A DNA stretch of 12,715 nucleotides. It comes from Bacteroidales bacterium (lineage in GTDB: Bacteria; Bacteroidota; Bacteroidia; Bacteroidales; 4484-276). Location of the stretch: assembly GCA_018400545.1 (NCBI GenBank), contig JAGYLT010000034.1, positions 1-12,715 on the forward strand. The letters are read 5' to 3'. Positions 7,034 to 12,715 of the stretch are shown in pieces. Numbering within the stretch: position 1 is the first letter of the stretch; the number at the start of each line of letters is the position of its first letter. The translations under genes and the position numbers were made by a program. The notes under the pieces were generated by a model. The model saw only the letters and a list, made by a program, of their open reading frames with translations. It searched no databases and was not told where the DNA came from.

Positions 7034-7777
7034 GTGAATGATTTAACAGAAAGGTACAGCAAAGGTGAAGATACCGATATCTTTGGTAAAGCACTGGAAG
7101 ATTACCAGTTAGGAATACGTGGAGGAAAGTTGATTGTCCATTCCGACCTTACAGATAACGACATCTTTCCGGTTGATCAATTTTACCGCAAACCGGATGA
7201 AATGCCGGAGATTGAAAAAAAAGCCCTCAAACTTTGCAATGGTTCTGTCCTTGACGTTGGTGCCGCTGCCGGTTGCCACAGCCTTGAACTTCAAAAAAAA
7301 GGCCTCGCTGTTACCGCTATTGATATTTCAAAAGGGGCTGTTGAAGTGATGAAGAAACGTGGCGTAAAGGAAGTCCGGCAGGCTGATTTCTTTAAATTCA
7401 GCGGCCGGAAATTCGACACGCTGCTTTTCCTGATGAATGGAATTGGCATTTGCAGCAACCTGAGCAGGTTAGATGAATTCTTTTTACAGTGTAAACGATT
7501 ATTGAACCCTGGTGGCCAAATCCTCCTTGATTCTTCCGACATACTCTACATGTTCGAGGAGGAAGATGGATCAGTCAGCATCGATTTAAACAGCAATTAT
7601 TATGGCGAGGTTGAATACCGTTTTGAATATAAAAAGGAATCGGGGCCTGTTTTCAAATGGCTGTTTATCGATTTTGGCCTTTTGCAGGAAAAAGCTGCCC
7701 AACATGGTTTTGGCTGTGAAATGATTTTTGAAGGTCCGCACTATGATTACCTTGCGAAACTGACCAAAAAAAAATGA
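7034..7777 (+). CDS. class I SAM-dependent methyltransferase
   Basis: This is a methyl transfer enzyme of unknown substrate with 247 residues. The SAM-binding motif I is VLDVGAAAG (72-80), the acidic residue ending the second strand is D97 in TAIDIS, LLFLMNGIGI (130-139) is the motif IV region, and LLNPGGQILLDSS (156-168) follows. The N-terminal 60 residues (LIVHSDLTDNDIFPV and MPEIEKKALKLC) and the C-terminal YYGEVEYRFEY...GPHYDYLA region suggest one orthologous group that I associate with Bacteroidota from memory. The only in-frame start before these conserved residues is GTG at 7034; the next ATG is residue 57. A two-codon ATG-TTG-TGA frame overlaps that GTG. It is divergent from the acyl-CoA synthetase, and no clear terminator follows. 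The substrate could be a small molecule or a cofactor precursor; I cannot tell. Confidence 0.88.
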   Translation: MNDLTERYSKGEDTDIFGKALEDYQLGIRGGKLIVHSDLTDNDIFPVDQFYRKPDEMPEIEKKALKLCNGSVLDVGAAAGCHSLELQKKGLAVTAIDISKGAVEVMKKRGVKEVRQADFFKFSGRKFDTLLFLMNGIGICSNLSRLDEFFLQCKRLLNPGGQILLDSSDILYMFEEEDGSVSIDLNSNYYGEVEYRFEYKKESGPVFKWLFIDFGLLQEKAAQHGFGCEMIFEGPHYDYLAKLTKKK

Positions 7778-7840
7778 ATAATTTCGAACTTTACCATAAG
7801 AATAACCGTTTATTGACCTGTTAACAAAATTGATTTTGGT

Positions 7841-7848
7841 TATCTTTG
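7841..7848 (+). promoter_or_regulatory. -7 element of the coiled-coil membrane protein gene
   Basis: TATCTTTG matches TAnnTTTG exactly. The predicted start near 7855 lies just before the ATG at 7863, which rules out the upstream in-frame ATG at 7830. A perfect 8-bp palindrome, TGTTAACA, at 7819-7826 lies where the -33 region would be and might bind a regulator. Confidence 0.6.
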
Positions 7849-7862
7849 CGAAAAGTTTAAGA

Positions 7863-8273
7863 ATGCGGGTTTTATTATTCATACTATTTTTTATTGCAGG
7901 TTTCTTTTCAATTTCGCATGCTCAAACAGAGGTGCCATATACATTGGAAGACCGCGACAGGATAATTCGTGTTGAAGCAAAAATGGAAACTTTGGAAGCA
8001 CGAATGGAAGCCCTTGAAACCAAAATGGATGTGAAGTTCGAGATGGTGAATTCGCGCATCGATTATTTATTCTGGATCATTGGGTTTTTAGCCTCTCTCA
8101 TGATTTTCATGCTGGGATATATGATTTGGGACAGACGCACTGCACTTAAGCCGGCAATTGATAAAGCAAACGACGCCGATGAAAAAAGCAAATCGTTGAT
8201 TTTAGTTTTGAAAGATTACGCAAAGAAAAACGCCGAATTTGCTGAAATCCTGCGAACTCATGGGATTTTATGA
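7863..8273 (+). CDS. exported coiled-coil, single-pass membrane protein of unknown function
   Basis: The 136 residues have no function I can assign. A signal peptide (1-21, MRVLLFILFFIAGFFSISHA, then Q) leads to about 45 residues of heptad-like coiled coil (VEAKMETLEARMEALETKMD, about 37-56). One membrane segment (about 70-92, YLFWIIGFLASLMIFMLGYMIW) and a charged tail with WDRRTALKP, VLKDYAKKNAEFAEIL and a terminal GIL follow. The layout, periplasmic coiled coil, one helix, cytoplasmic tail, suggests an oligomeric inner-membrane protein. It recalls the small XhlA-type coiled-coil/helix proteins, but I see no homology evidence. The start is set by the promoter at 7841-7848. The gene is convergent with the broken TPR gene, 78 bases apart, with no obvious terminator between. 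Confidence 0.75.
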   Translation: MRVLLFILFFIAGFFSISHAQTEVPYTLEDRDRIIRVEAKMETLEARMEALETKMDVKFEMVNSRIDYLFWIIGFLASLMIFMLGYMIWDRRTALKPAIDKANDADEKSKSLILVLKDYAKKNAEFAEILRTHGIL

Positions 8274-8351
8274 TTCTATTGAAAAGCTAAAGCCCTATCT
8301 CACCAAACTCGATCCCAATCAAATAAACTGGTTGCCAAACATTTCCAAAAG

Positions 8352-8954
8352 TCAGAATTCCTCCTCCCAAAATTCCTTACATTTTTCCTGCTCGGCGATG
8401 CGCAAAATATCAAACCCCAGCTCGATAGCTATTGCAAAATCCGCACAGGCTTCCTCTTTTCTCCCCAATTCATATAAAGCAAGTCCACGCAGAAACCAGG
8501 CATTTTTGTTATCCGGTTCCAGTCCGATGGCTTTATTACAATCAGCCAGTGCGCCCTCCATATCCTTCGGAAAGCAGGTTGCAGCCCTGTTGATAAAAGC
8601 CCTGGCATTTGTGGAATCCTGCTGGATATACTGGTCCAGATCGGCTTTTGCATTTTTGGATTGGCTAATGGAAAGGTAAATCCTTGCCCGGGTAAGCAGA
8701 AATCCGGGATCAGGATCGTCACCAATTTTTTCATCCAGCGCTTTCAGCTTTTCCTGGTAATCCGGTCGTGTCCAGTAACCATTTGTATTTTTTATGCGGC
8801 CGCCACACGCATCTTCCAGCATGTCAAAAGCCACATATTCGTCGCGAATGAATATCCGGTATTTTCCAGCTTCCGGACAGATTTCCCCTTTTATATCCCT
8901 AAAAGAAATCGTATCGCCAACGACAACTAAAAAGGGGGATACCCTTAAAAGCAT
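8352..8954 (-). CDS. 3' fragment of the interrupted lipoprotein gene: TPR domain
   Basis: The open frame encodes 200 residues. The first 12 or so (MLLRVSPFLVVV) come from the inserted sequence. From GDTISFRDIKGEICPEAG onward it continues the protein whose first part is at 9127-9377. Residues 19-64 carry CGGRIKNTNGYWTRP, the C-terminal part of a lipocalin-like domain. About 82-185 form roughly three TPR helix pairs (FLLTRARIYLSI, AFINRAATCF, AWFLRGLALYELGRKEEAC). As it stands the fragment has no signal peptide and begins on an ATG inside the insert, so it is probably not made or not exported. In-frame stops (8970-8975) separate it from the upstream part. Confidence 0.6.
   Translation of the reverse strand: MLLRVSPFLVVVGDTISFRDIKGEICPEAGKYRIFIRDEYVAFDMLEDACGGRIKNTNGYWTRPDYQEKLKALDEKIGDDPDPGFLLTRARIYLSISQSKNAKADLDQYIQQDSTNARAFINRAATCFPKDMEGALADCNKAIGLEPDNKNAWFLRGLALYELGRKEEACADFAIAIELGFDILRIAEQEKCKEFWEEEF
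8899..8923. repeat. 25-bp direct repeat, left copy
   Basis: This is identical to 9127-9151. On the minus strand it encodes the VGDTISF stretch. Inside it, TCGT (8909-8912) and ACGA (8920-8923) form short dyad arms around seven bases, which could be a weak recombinase core; that is inference. Confidence 0.95.
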
Positions 8955-9126
8955 GTATCATGTTTTGGCTTATCAGAAGATAGGCAAAATTTCTAAATTT
9001 TTCATCAAATACAAGTCACTACAATTTTTAATTTTTCTCATTGATTTAAAATAATTTAGAAATTTTGCAGAAGTATCTTTCAATTCATTTTCTGCCAAAA
9101 AATGGCAGAAAATGAATTGAAAGATA
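8924..9126. mobile_element. 203-bp non-coding insert with nested inverted repeats, MITE-like or cassette-like
   Basis: This sequence interrupts the lipoprotein gene between two 25-bp direct copies of the target. It encodes no protein. It holds three dyads: AAAAGCATG/CATGTTTT around TAT (8947-8966, one bulge), a perfect 16-bp pair (8984-8999 and 9053-9068), and almost all of a perfect 26-bp hairpin (9072-9128). The 16-bp pair extends outward with gaps through AAGATA on both sides, like decayed terminal repeats. Common IS families make target duplications well under 25 bp. A long direct repeat is more like the att sites of a tyrosine recombinase or a replication slippage event. No transposase is present, so movement would need an enzyme in trans. 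Confidence 0.6.
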
Positions 9127-9377
9127 CTAAAAGAAATCGTATCGCCAACGATCTCATATTCAGAAATCACATCAATGGTTCCGTCATTGCCCATATCGGT
9201 TTCAACCAGGCCGTTATCCCTAAATTCAATGGTAAAAATCCCCTGAGGACCAAATTTTAGCCAGGTGCCAATAATCTGTTCTTCAATCTTTTTAGCACCA
9301 TTATCGCTGTTCTGCTTATGGTTGCACCCAACCAGAGCAAAAACAATTAGTCCTGATAAAATCAAAAATTTCTTCAT
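8973..9377 (-). CDS. 5' fragment of the interrupted lipoprotein gene
   Basis: The 134-residue frame starts with a lipoprotein signal (MKKFLILSGLIVFALVGC, lipobox LVGC, C18). It continues with a lipocalin-like start (IIGTWLKFGP, FTIEFRDNGLVETDMGND) up to GDTISF at residue 83. The remaining 51 residues (from SIFQFIFCHFLAEN) are read from the insert and end at two adjacent stops, TGA and TAA (8975-8970). The start is well placed 23 bases after the MscS-type stop codon. If expressed it would give a lipoprotein with half a domain and an artificial hydrophobic tail, probably unstable. Confidence 0.6.
   Translation of the reverse strand: MKKFLILSGLIVFALVGCNHKQNSDNGAKKIEEQIIGTWLKFGPQGIFTIEFRDNGLVETDMGNDGTIDVISEYEIVGDTISFSIFQFIFCHFLAENELKDTSAKFLNYFKSMRKIKNCSDLYLMKNLEILPIF
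8984..9068. repeat. perfect 16-bp inverted repeat within the insert
   Basis: GCAAAATTTCTAAATT at 8984-8999 is repeated in inverse at 9053-9068, with 53 bases between. Beyond it, AAGATA occurs on the outside of both arms at slightly different distances, which suggests longer ancestral ends. Confidence 0.85.
9072..9128. repeat. perfect 26-bp hairpin with a five-A loop
   Basis: The arms 9072-9097 and 9103-9128 are exact reverse complements, and the loop is AAAAA. The right arm ends two bases into the right 25-bp direct repeat. No T run follows on either strand, so it is not an ordinary terminator. Confidence 0.95.
9127..9151. repeat. 25-bp direct repeat, right copy
   Basis: This is identical to 8899-8923. 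The offset between the copies is 228 bases, a multiple of three. The copy lies in the lipocalin-like coding region of the lipoprotein gene. Confidence 0.95.
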
Positions 9378-9400
9378 TTTTTCTGTTTAGGTTCGGAAAA

Positions 9401-10447
9401 TTATTTTTCTGACTGCTCTTCAATATTTTTAAGGATTTTCTCCCTGATTTCGTTCAACCTGGAAAGCTTTGATTTGGCCTGTTCTATTTCTTCTTTCCCC
9501 TTCAATTCCTTGATCTTCGCCCGCATATCCTCCCGCTTATCATCAATCTTTTTCAACGAATCCTTTTTCTTTTCGATTTCCTCGGATTTGATGGCCTCAT
9601 CAAAAATCAAATCTTCCGGTGCAGTGGTTTTCTTTTGATCATCGGACTTAACAGATATTTTGGGCACAAAAACATTTTCATCCACCCGCCGCTGGTTCAT
9701 AAAGGTTGGTGAAACAATTTCGATATTTTTTCCGTGCAACACATCCATCACCTTTGCATTCAGCAGCGAGCCGGTACTAAAAAATTTATTGCTGTCAGAC
9801 AGAAAACCATGAATTTTATACACAACCGAAAAATCTCCCAGGTTTGTGATATAAACATACGGTTCGGTAAGCCCGGTTGCAATAGCTGCCTCCTTGAGCG
9901 CAGTTTCGATCTTTGCCCGTGGAATATCGTAGCCCAGAGATACGGAAGTGGAAATCACGGTGTTTGTCCTGCGGGTAAGCTTTACCGGATTGGAAGCAAT
10001 ATACAGATTGGGGATGGTCATGAAATTGCTGTCCTCAAGCTGGATTTCGGTGTGAAAAAGACTTTTTTTGGTCACCCTTCCCTGGAACTCGCCAATTTTT
10101 ATCAGGTCCCCATTCCTGAAACGTTTCATGGTATTATTCATGATCCCGGCAATCATGTTTCCCAGCAGGGTTGTTGAACTCAGCGCAATACCGGCACTGA
10201 TGATAATCCCCAGAAAGCTCAGTATCTGCCCTTTCAGACTGTGTTCGATGGGCAGGGTCAGGACAAACGACAAAGTTCCGGTCAAAACCAGCACGCTGGC
10301 TATAGAACGACGGAAAACAACCTTACCTGACGATACTGTTTTTATCCTGTTAAAAATCCAGGCATTAAAACCGAGCAGGATTAACAGAATAGCCAACACA
10401 ACTGTTGGTTCAACAAAAGATTCTAAAATACCGACTATCTCATTCAT
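9401..10447 (-). CDS. MscS-type mechanosensitive ion channel with coiled-coil tail
   Basis: This is a membrane channel that opens under tension to release solutes during osmotic downshock. The 348 residues include three hydrophobic segments (about 10-34, 48-64 and 72-95) and the pore/TM3 and beta-domain region SAGIALSSTTLLGNMIAG (85-102). NGDLIKIGEFQGRVTKKS (about 112-129), SNFMTIPNLYIASNPV (140-155) and a C-terminal alpha/beta part follow. After about residue 268 the chain is highly charged and heptad-like (IEKKKDSLKKIDDKREDMRA and on to the end), an extension beyond the usual MscS fold. An in-frame TTG six bases upstream (10453) is possible but the ATG at 10447 is preferred. The lipoprotein gene follows 23 bases downstream on the same strand. 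A -7 element at 10508-10515 probably drives both. Confidence 0.9.
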   Translation of the reverse strand: MNEIVGILESFVEPTVVLAILLILLGFNAWIFNRIKTVSSGKVVFRRSIASVLVLTGTLSFVLTLPIEHSLKGQILSFLGIIISAGIALSSTTLLGNMIAGIMNNTMKRFRNGDLIKIGEFQGRVTKKSLFHTEIQLEDSNFMTIPNLYIASNPVKLTRRTNTVISTSVSLGYDIPRAKIETALKEAAIATGLTEPYVYITNLGDFSVVYKIHGFLSDSNKFFSTGSLLNAKVMDVLHGKNIEIVSPTFMNQRRVDENVFVPKISVKSDDQKKTTAPEDLIFDEAIKSEEIEKKKDSLKKIDDKREDMRAKIKELKGKEEIEQAKSKLSRLNEIREKILKNIEEQSEK

Positions 10448-10507
10448 AAGCAATGCATTCCCAGCAATTCAATAACACTTTTCAACTCATAATCCAGTCC
10501 TGAGCAG

Positions 10508-10515
10508 CAAACTTA
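10508..10515 (-). promoter_or_regulatory. -7 element of the MscS-lipoprotein transcription unit
   Basis: On the minus strand the bases read TAAGTTTG, an exact TAnnTTTG. It would start RNA near 10501, giving a leader of about 54 bases. The nearest -33 TTG is only 14 bases upstream, so this is tentative. Confidence 0.4.
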
Positions 10516-10630
10516 AACAAAAACTTCCGCAATCATACTTTGGAATTCAGTTCTCTAGAAATATCCATCGTTTTTTTACTATGATAACGGGAATCAAGGA
10601 AAGGAAAATTCCGGGGCTGTAAAAAAAATC

Positions 10631-10638
10631 TATTTTTG
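10631..10638 (+). promoter_or_regulatory. -7 element of the argS promoter
   Basis: TATTTTTG fits TAnnTTTG. With a start near 10645 it leaves a leader of about 18 bases to the ATG at 10663 and excludes the TTG at 10636 as start. No clear -33 element is seen. The rest of 10448-10630, apart from the divergent MscS promoter, shows nothing. Confidence 0.5.
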
Positions 10639-10662
10639 CCCCGACCATACAAAAATGAAATA

Positions 10663-12447
10663 ATGATTGAACAGGCATTAACATCCAAAGCCATTGAGGC
10701 CATACAAACACTTTACGGACAAGAGGTTGCAGCAAAGCTGGTTTCGGTGCAAAAAACCCGTAAAGATTTTGAAGGCGATTACACCATCGTGGTTTTCCCG
10801 TTATTGAAGATTTCGAAAAAAAATCCGGTGGAAACCGCTAACGATCTGGGGAAATATTTTGAGAAAAATGTTCAGGAGGTAACCGGCTTCAACGTGATTA
10901 AAGGATTTTTAAACCTGGAAATCGACAATGCCTACTGGCTTGATTTTTACAGCCGCGAAAAAGCCAACTCCGAATTTGGCATAGCCAAAGCTGAAGATGC
11001 AAAACCTGTGGTGATTGAATATTCCTCACCAAACACCAACAAACCGCTTCACCTCGGCCACATCCGCAACAACCTGCTGGGCTATTCCGTTGCAGAAATT
11101 CTGAAGGCTGCCGGCAAAAAGGTGTTTATGGTGAACCTGGTGAACGACCGGGGCATACACATTTGCAAATCCATGCTGGCCTGGAAAAAATGGGGCAACG
11201 GCGAAACGCCCGAATCATCCGGCATGAAGGGCGACCACCTGGTAGGAAAATATTATGTACTGTTCGATAAACACTACAAAGCTGAGATTGCCGAACTGGT
11301 GGAAAACGGCATGGACGAGGAGCTGGCCGAAAAACAGGCCTCGCTGCTGATGGAAGCCCAGGAGATGCTGCGGCAATGGGAAGAACACAATCCGGAAACC
11401 CGCAAACTCTGGGAAATGATGAATGGCTGGGTTTACGAGGGTTTCGAAAAAACCTATAACCGGCTGGGTGTGGATTTCGACAAGGTATATTTTGAATCGG
11501 ACACTTACCTGCTTGGCCGCGAAATTGTGCATGAAGGCCTTGAAAAGGGCATTTTTCAAAAAAAGGAAAATGGCTCTGTTTGGTGTGACTTGACTGATGT
11601 AGGCCTGGATGAAAAGCTGTTGCTTCGTGCGGATGGCACCTCCGTTTATATGACCCAGGATCTGGGAACAGCCCAACTGCGAAGAGATGACTACGATCCT
11701 GAAAAGTTAGTTTATGTTGTGGGCAACGAGCAGAATTACCATTTTGATGTACTTCAAAAAATCCTGAAAAAATTAGGCCGCGCATGGGCCGATGGTATCA
11801 TGCATCTCTCCTACGGCATGGTGGAACTCCCCCACGGGCGCATGAAATCCCGCGAAGGTAATGTGGTGGATGCCGACGACCTGATGGATGAAATGTTTGA
11901 TACCGCCCGCAAAACCACTGAAGAACTGGGTAAAACCGATGAGTTTACGGAAGCCGAAAAAAAAGAACTTTTCGATATGCTGAGCCTGGGCGCCCTGAAA
12001 TATTTTATGCTGAAAGTGGACCCCAAAAAGACCATGCTCTTCAACCCGGAAGAGTCCATCGACTTCAACGGAAACACCGGCCCGTTTATCCAATATACCC
12101 ATGCCCGGATCAGGTCGCTGTTCCGCAAAGCTGAAGAAAAAGGCATCGATCCGGATGCTGATGCCATGCCTGAGGAACTCCACTCTGCCGAGCGCTCCAT
12201 TCTGAAATTGCTTTATGAATATCCTGCCATTATTCGGGAAGCTGCGGGTCATTTTAGTCCGGCGGTAATCGCCAATTATCTTTACGAACTGGCCAAAGAG
12301 TTTAACCATTTATACCAGTCGGTGCCCTTCCTTCGGGATACAGACAACCGCTCAGCATCCTTCCGGTTGGGACTGGCAGACTTTACCGGCAAAGTTCTAA
12401 AAAGCGGGATGAAACTGCTCGGGGCGGATGTTCCGGACAGGATGTAA
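10663..12447 (+). CDS. argS: arginine--tRNA ligase
   Basis: This is a class I aminoacyl-tRNA synthetase that charges tRNA-Arg with arginine using ATP, in the cytoplasm. The 594 residues are close to the usual length. The N-terminal ArgRS-specific domain (about 1-100) contains KDFEGDYTIVVFPL. The HIGH-type motif is HLGH (130-133) within SSPNTNKPLHLGHIRNNLLG. The KMSKS position reads MKSREGN (394-400), the relaxed form common in this enzyme. The C-terminal DALR anticodon-binding domain runs from about 465 (NTGPFIQYTHARIRSLFRKA) to the end (ADVPDRM). Everything needed for activity is present. The start is set by the promoter and by the conserved N-terminal domain. It is divergent from the MscS gene, and it is followed by a palindrome cluster, not by another gene. 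Confidence 0.97.
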   Translation: MIEQALTSKAIEAIQTLYGQEVAAKLVSVQKTRKDFEGDYTIVVFPLLKISKKNPVETANDLGKYFEKNVQEVTGFNVIKGFLNLEIDNAYWLDFYSREKANSEFGIAKAEDAKPVVIEYSSPNTNKPLHLGHIRNNLLGYSVAEILKAAGKKVFMVNLVNDRGIHICKSMLAWKKWGNGETPESSGMKGDHLVGKYYVLFDKHYKAEIAELVENGMDEELAEKQASLLMEAQEMLRQWEEHNPETRKLWEMMNGWVYEGFEKTYNRLGVDFDKVYFESDTYLLGREIVHEGLEKGIFQKKENGSVWCDLTDVGLDEKLLLRADGTSVYMTQDLGTAQLRRDDYDPEKLVYVVGNEQNYHFDVLQKILKKLGRAWADGIMHLSYGMVELPHGRMKSREGNVVDADDLMDEMFDTARKTTEELGKTDEFTEAEKKELFDMLSLGALKYFMLKVDPKKTMLFNPEESIDFNGNTGPFIQYTHARIRSLFRKAEEKGIDPDADAMPEELHSAERSILKLLYEYPAIIREAAGHFSPAVIANYLYELAKEFNHLYQSVPFLRDTDNRSASFRLGLADFTGKVLKSGMKLLGADVPDRM

Positions 12448-12472
12448 TGGGTCTTTTATTTTCAGTTTAGCA

Positions 12473-12540
12473 CCTGGTTTGGACGAGGTTTTGCCTCGTC
12501 CAAGTTATTCCCTGGTTTGGGCGAGGCTTTGCCTCGTCCA
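12473..12540. repeat. two 30-bp direct repeats, each a hairpin
   Basis: Two near-identical 30-base units (12473-12502 and 12511-12540) are separated by eight bases. Each begins CCTGGTTTGG and contains a hairpin. The first has a 10-bp perfect stem (TTGGACGAGG, loop TTTTG). The second has a stem of ten pairs with one G-T wobble, centred on GGC-TTT-GCC. They lie 26-93 bases past argS and could end its transcript, although no T run follows. Confidence 0.85.
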
Positions 12541-12552
12541 CGCTATTATTAA

Positions 12553-12640
12553 AGGCTGTGCCTCTTTTCATTGTACAGCTTTTTGTGGCAAGCACAGGCA
12601 AAGCCTGGAAAGATAATTGCCGCTTGGGCACAGCCCAAGC
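12553..12640. repeat. further GGC-NNN-GCC palindromes
   Basis: Three more short hairpins with three-base loops follow: AGGC-TGT-GCCT (12553-12563), CAGGC-AAA-GCCTG (12595-12607) and the 8-bp stem GCTTGGGC-ACA-GCCCAAGC (12622-12640). The central triplets come in complementary pairs (TTT/AAA, TGT/ACA), as if units of one family stood in both orientations. The remainder to 12715 has only the palindrome TCAAAAT-A-ATTTTGA (12666-12680) and no gene start that I can support. Confidence 0.75.
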
Positions 12641-12715
12641 TGAACTTTAGATGCCGACGACCCCGTCAAAATAATTTTGATTGACAGAGATTTTAGATAT
12701 TGAGGTTTTTTGATC

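Larger units (their letters stand above)
8352..9377 (-). pseudogene. lipocalin-like plus TPR lipoprotein gene split by an in-frame insertion
   Basis: Read without the 228-bp insertion, this is one 265-residue lipoprotein. It has a lipobox with C18, a lipocalin-like domain (IIGTWLKFGPQGIFTIEFRD to GYWTRP, about 35-130) and about three TPR units (147-250). It would sit on the membrane as an assembly or binding protein. Both halves are in the same frame, the halves share the 25-bp sequence encoding VGDTISF, and stops occur only inside the insert. It lies 23 bases after the MscS-type gene on the same strand, so the two are probably cotranscribed. It may be a pseudogene, or a gene switched off by a removable insert. 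Confidence 0.8.

Noticed and set aside
8239..8679. Open frame of 146 codons on the plus strand over the end of the coiled-coil gene and the TPR fragment
   Set aside because: It overlaps the coiled-coil gene out of frame and runs antisense to the clear TPR coding region. Most of its length is the mirror of that gene, and no domain or promoter supports it.
8924..9126. Classical insertion sequence
   Set aside because: It is only 203 bp with no transposase frame, no terminal inverted repeats at its outer edges, and a direct repeat too long for the common families.
8899..9377. Fusion of two tandem paralogous lipoprotein genes by deletion
   Set aside because: The codons before the left repeat copy (VSPFLVV) do not resemble those before the right copy (ISEYEI), so the similarity stops exactly at the repeat, as expected for an insertion.
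9734..10177. 147-codon plus-strand frame opposite the MscS-type gene
   Set aside because: It is antisense to well-defined channel motifs and has no promoter or domain of its own.
11126..11785. 219-codon minus-strand frame inside argS
   Set aside because: It is the antisense shadow of a highly conserved gene; its Cys-, His- and Pro-rich translation has no family features.
12473..12640. CRISPR array
   Set aside because: There are only two 30-bp direct repeats, with an 8-base spacer; the other palindromes differ in length and arms, and no cas gene is in view.

Overview
The window looks like a chromosomal segment from a member of the Bacteroidota, probably a Bacteroidales/Marinilabiliales-type anaerobe. 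The basis is the protein families (S41 peptidase with a LDPHS N-terminal region, ADP-forming acyl-CoA synthetase, TPR lipoprotein, a methyltransferase family I associate with this phylum), the absence of clear Shine-Dalgarno sequences, and several -7 elements of the form TAnnTTTG (4521, 6997, 7841, 10631, and 10515 on the minus strand). Base composition is moderately AT-rich. The taxonomic call is inference.

Layout. Positions 115-1794 (minus) hold an exported S41 processing peptidase with its own terminator. Positions 1945-2706 (plus) hold a rhomboid protease whose stop codon lies inside a degenerate 9-bp tandem array. A gene-free stretch of 422 bp follows (2707-3128). It holds the rest of that array, a pair of competing stem-loops, and a 7-8 bp AATAAC array that runs up to the start codon of a thiolase (3129-4313). 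A small Cys/His-rich protein (4575-4844) has its own promoter. It converges on a 685-residue fused ADP-forming acyl-CoA synthetase (4911-6968, minus). That gene is divergent from a SAM methyltransferase (7034-7777), and the two -7 boxes face each other across about 20 bp. A small exported coiled-coil membrane protein follows (7863-8273).

Positions 8352-10447 (minus) read as MscS-type channel, then lipoprotein/TPR gene. The lipoprotein gene is broken by a 228-bp insertion bounded by a perfect 25-bp direct repeat. The insertion carries a perfect 26-bp hairpin and a second perfect 16-bp inverted repeat. Because 228 is a multiple of three, exact recombination between the direct repeats would restore one 265-residue reading frame. 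This is the most interesting object in the window. The plus strand then carries argS (10663-12447), followed by a cluster of short palindromes mostly centred on GGC-NNN-GCC.

Metabolically, the thiolase and the ADP-forming acyl-CoA synthetase fit acyl-CoA metabolism with ATP conservation in a fermenter. S41, rhomboid and MscS are envelope housekeeping functions. No tRNA, rRNA, CRISPR array or intact transposase was seen. The novelty here is in repeats and in the interrupted gene, not in a recognisable new multi-gene system.
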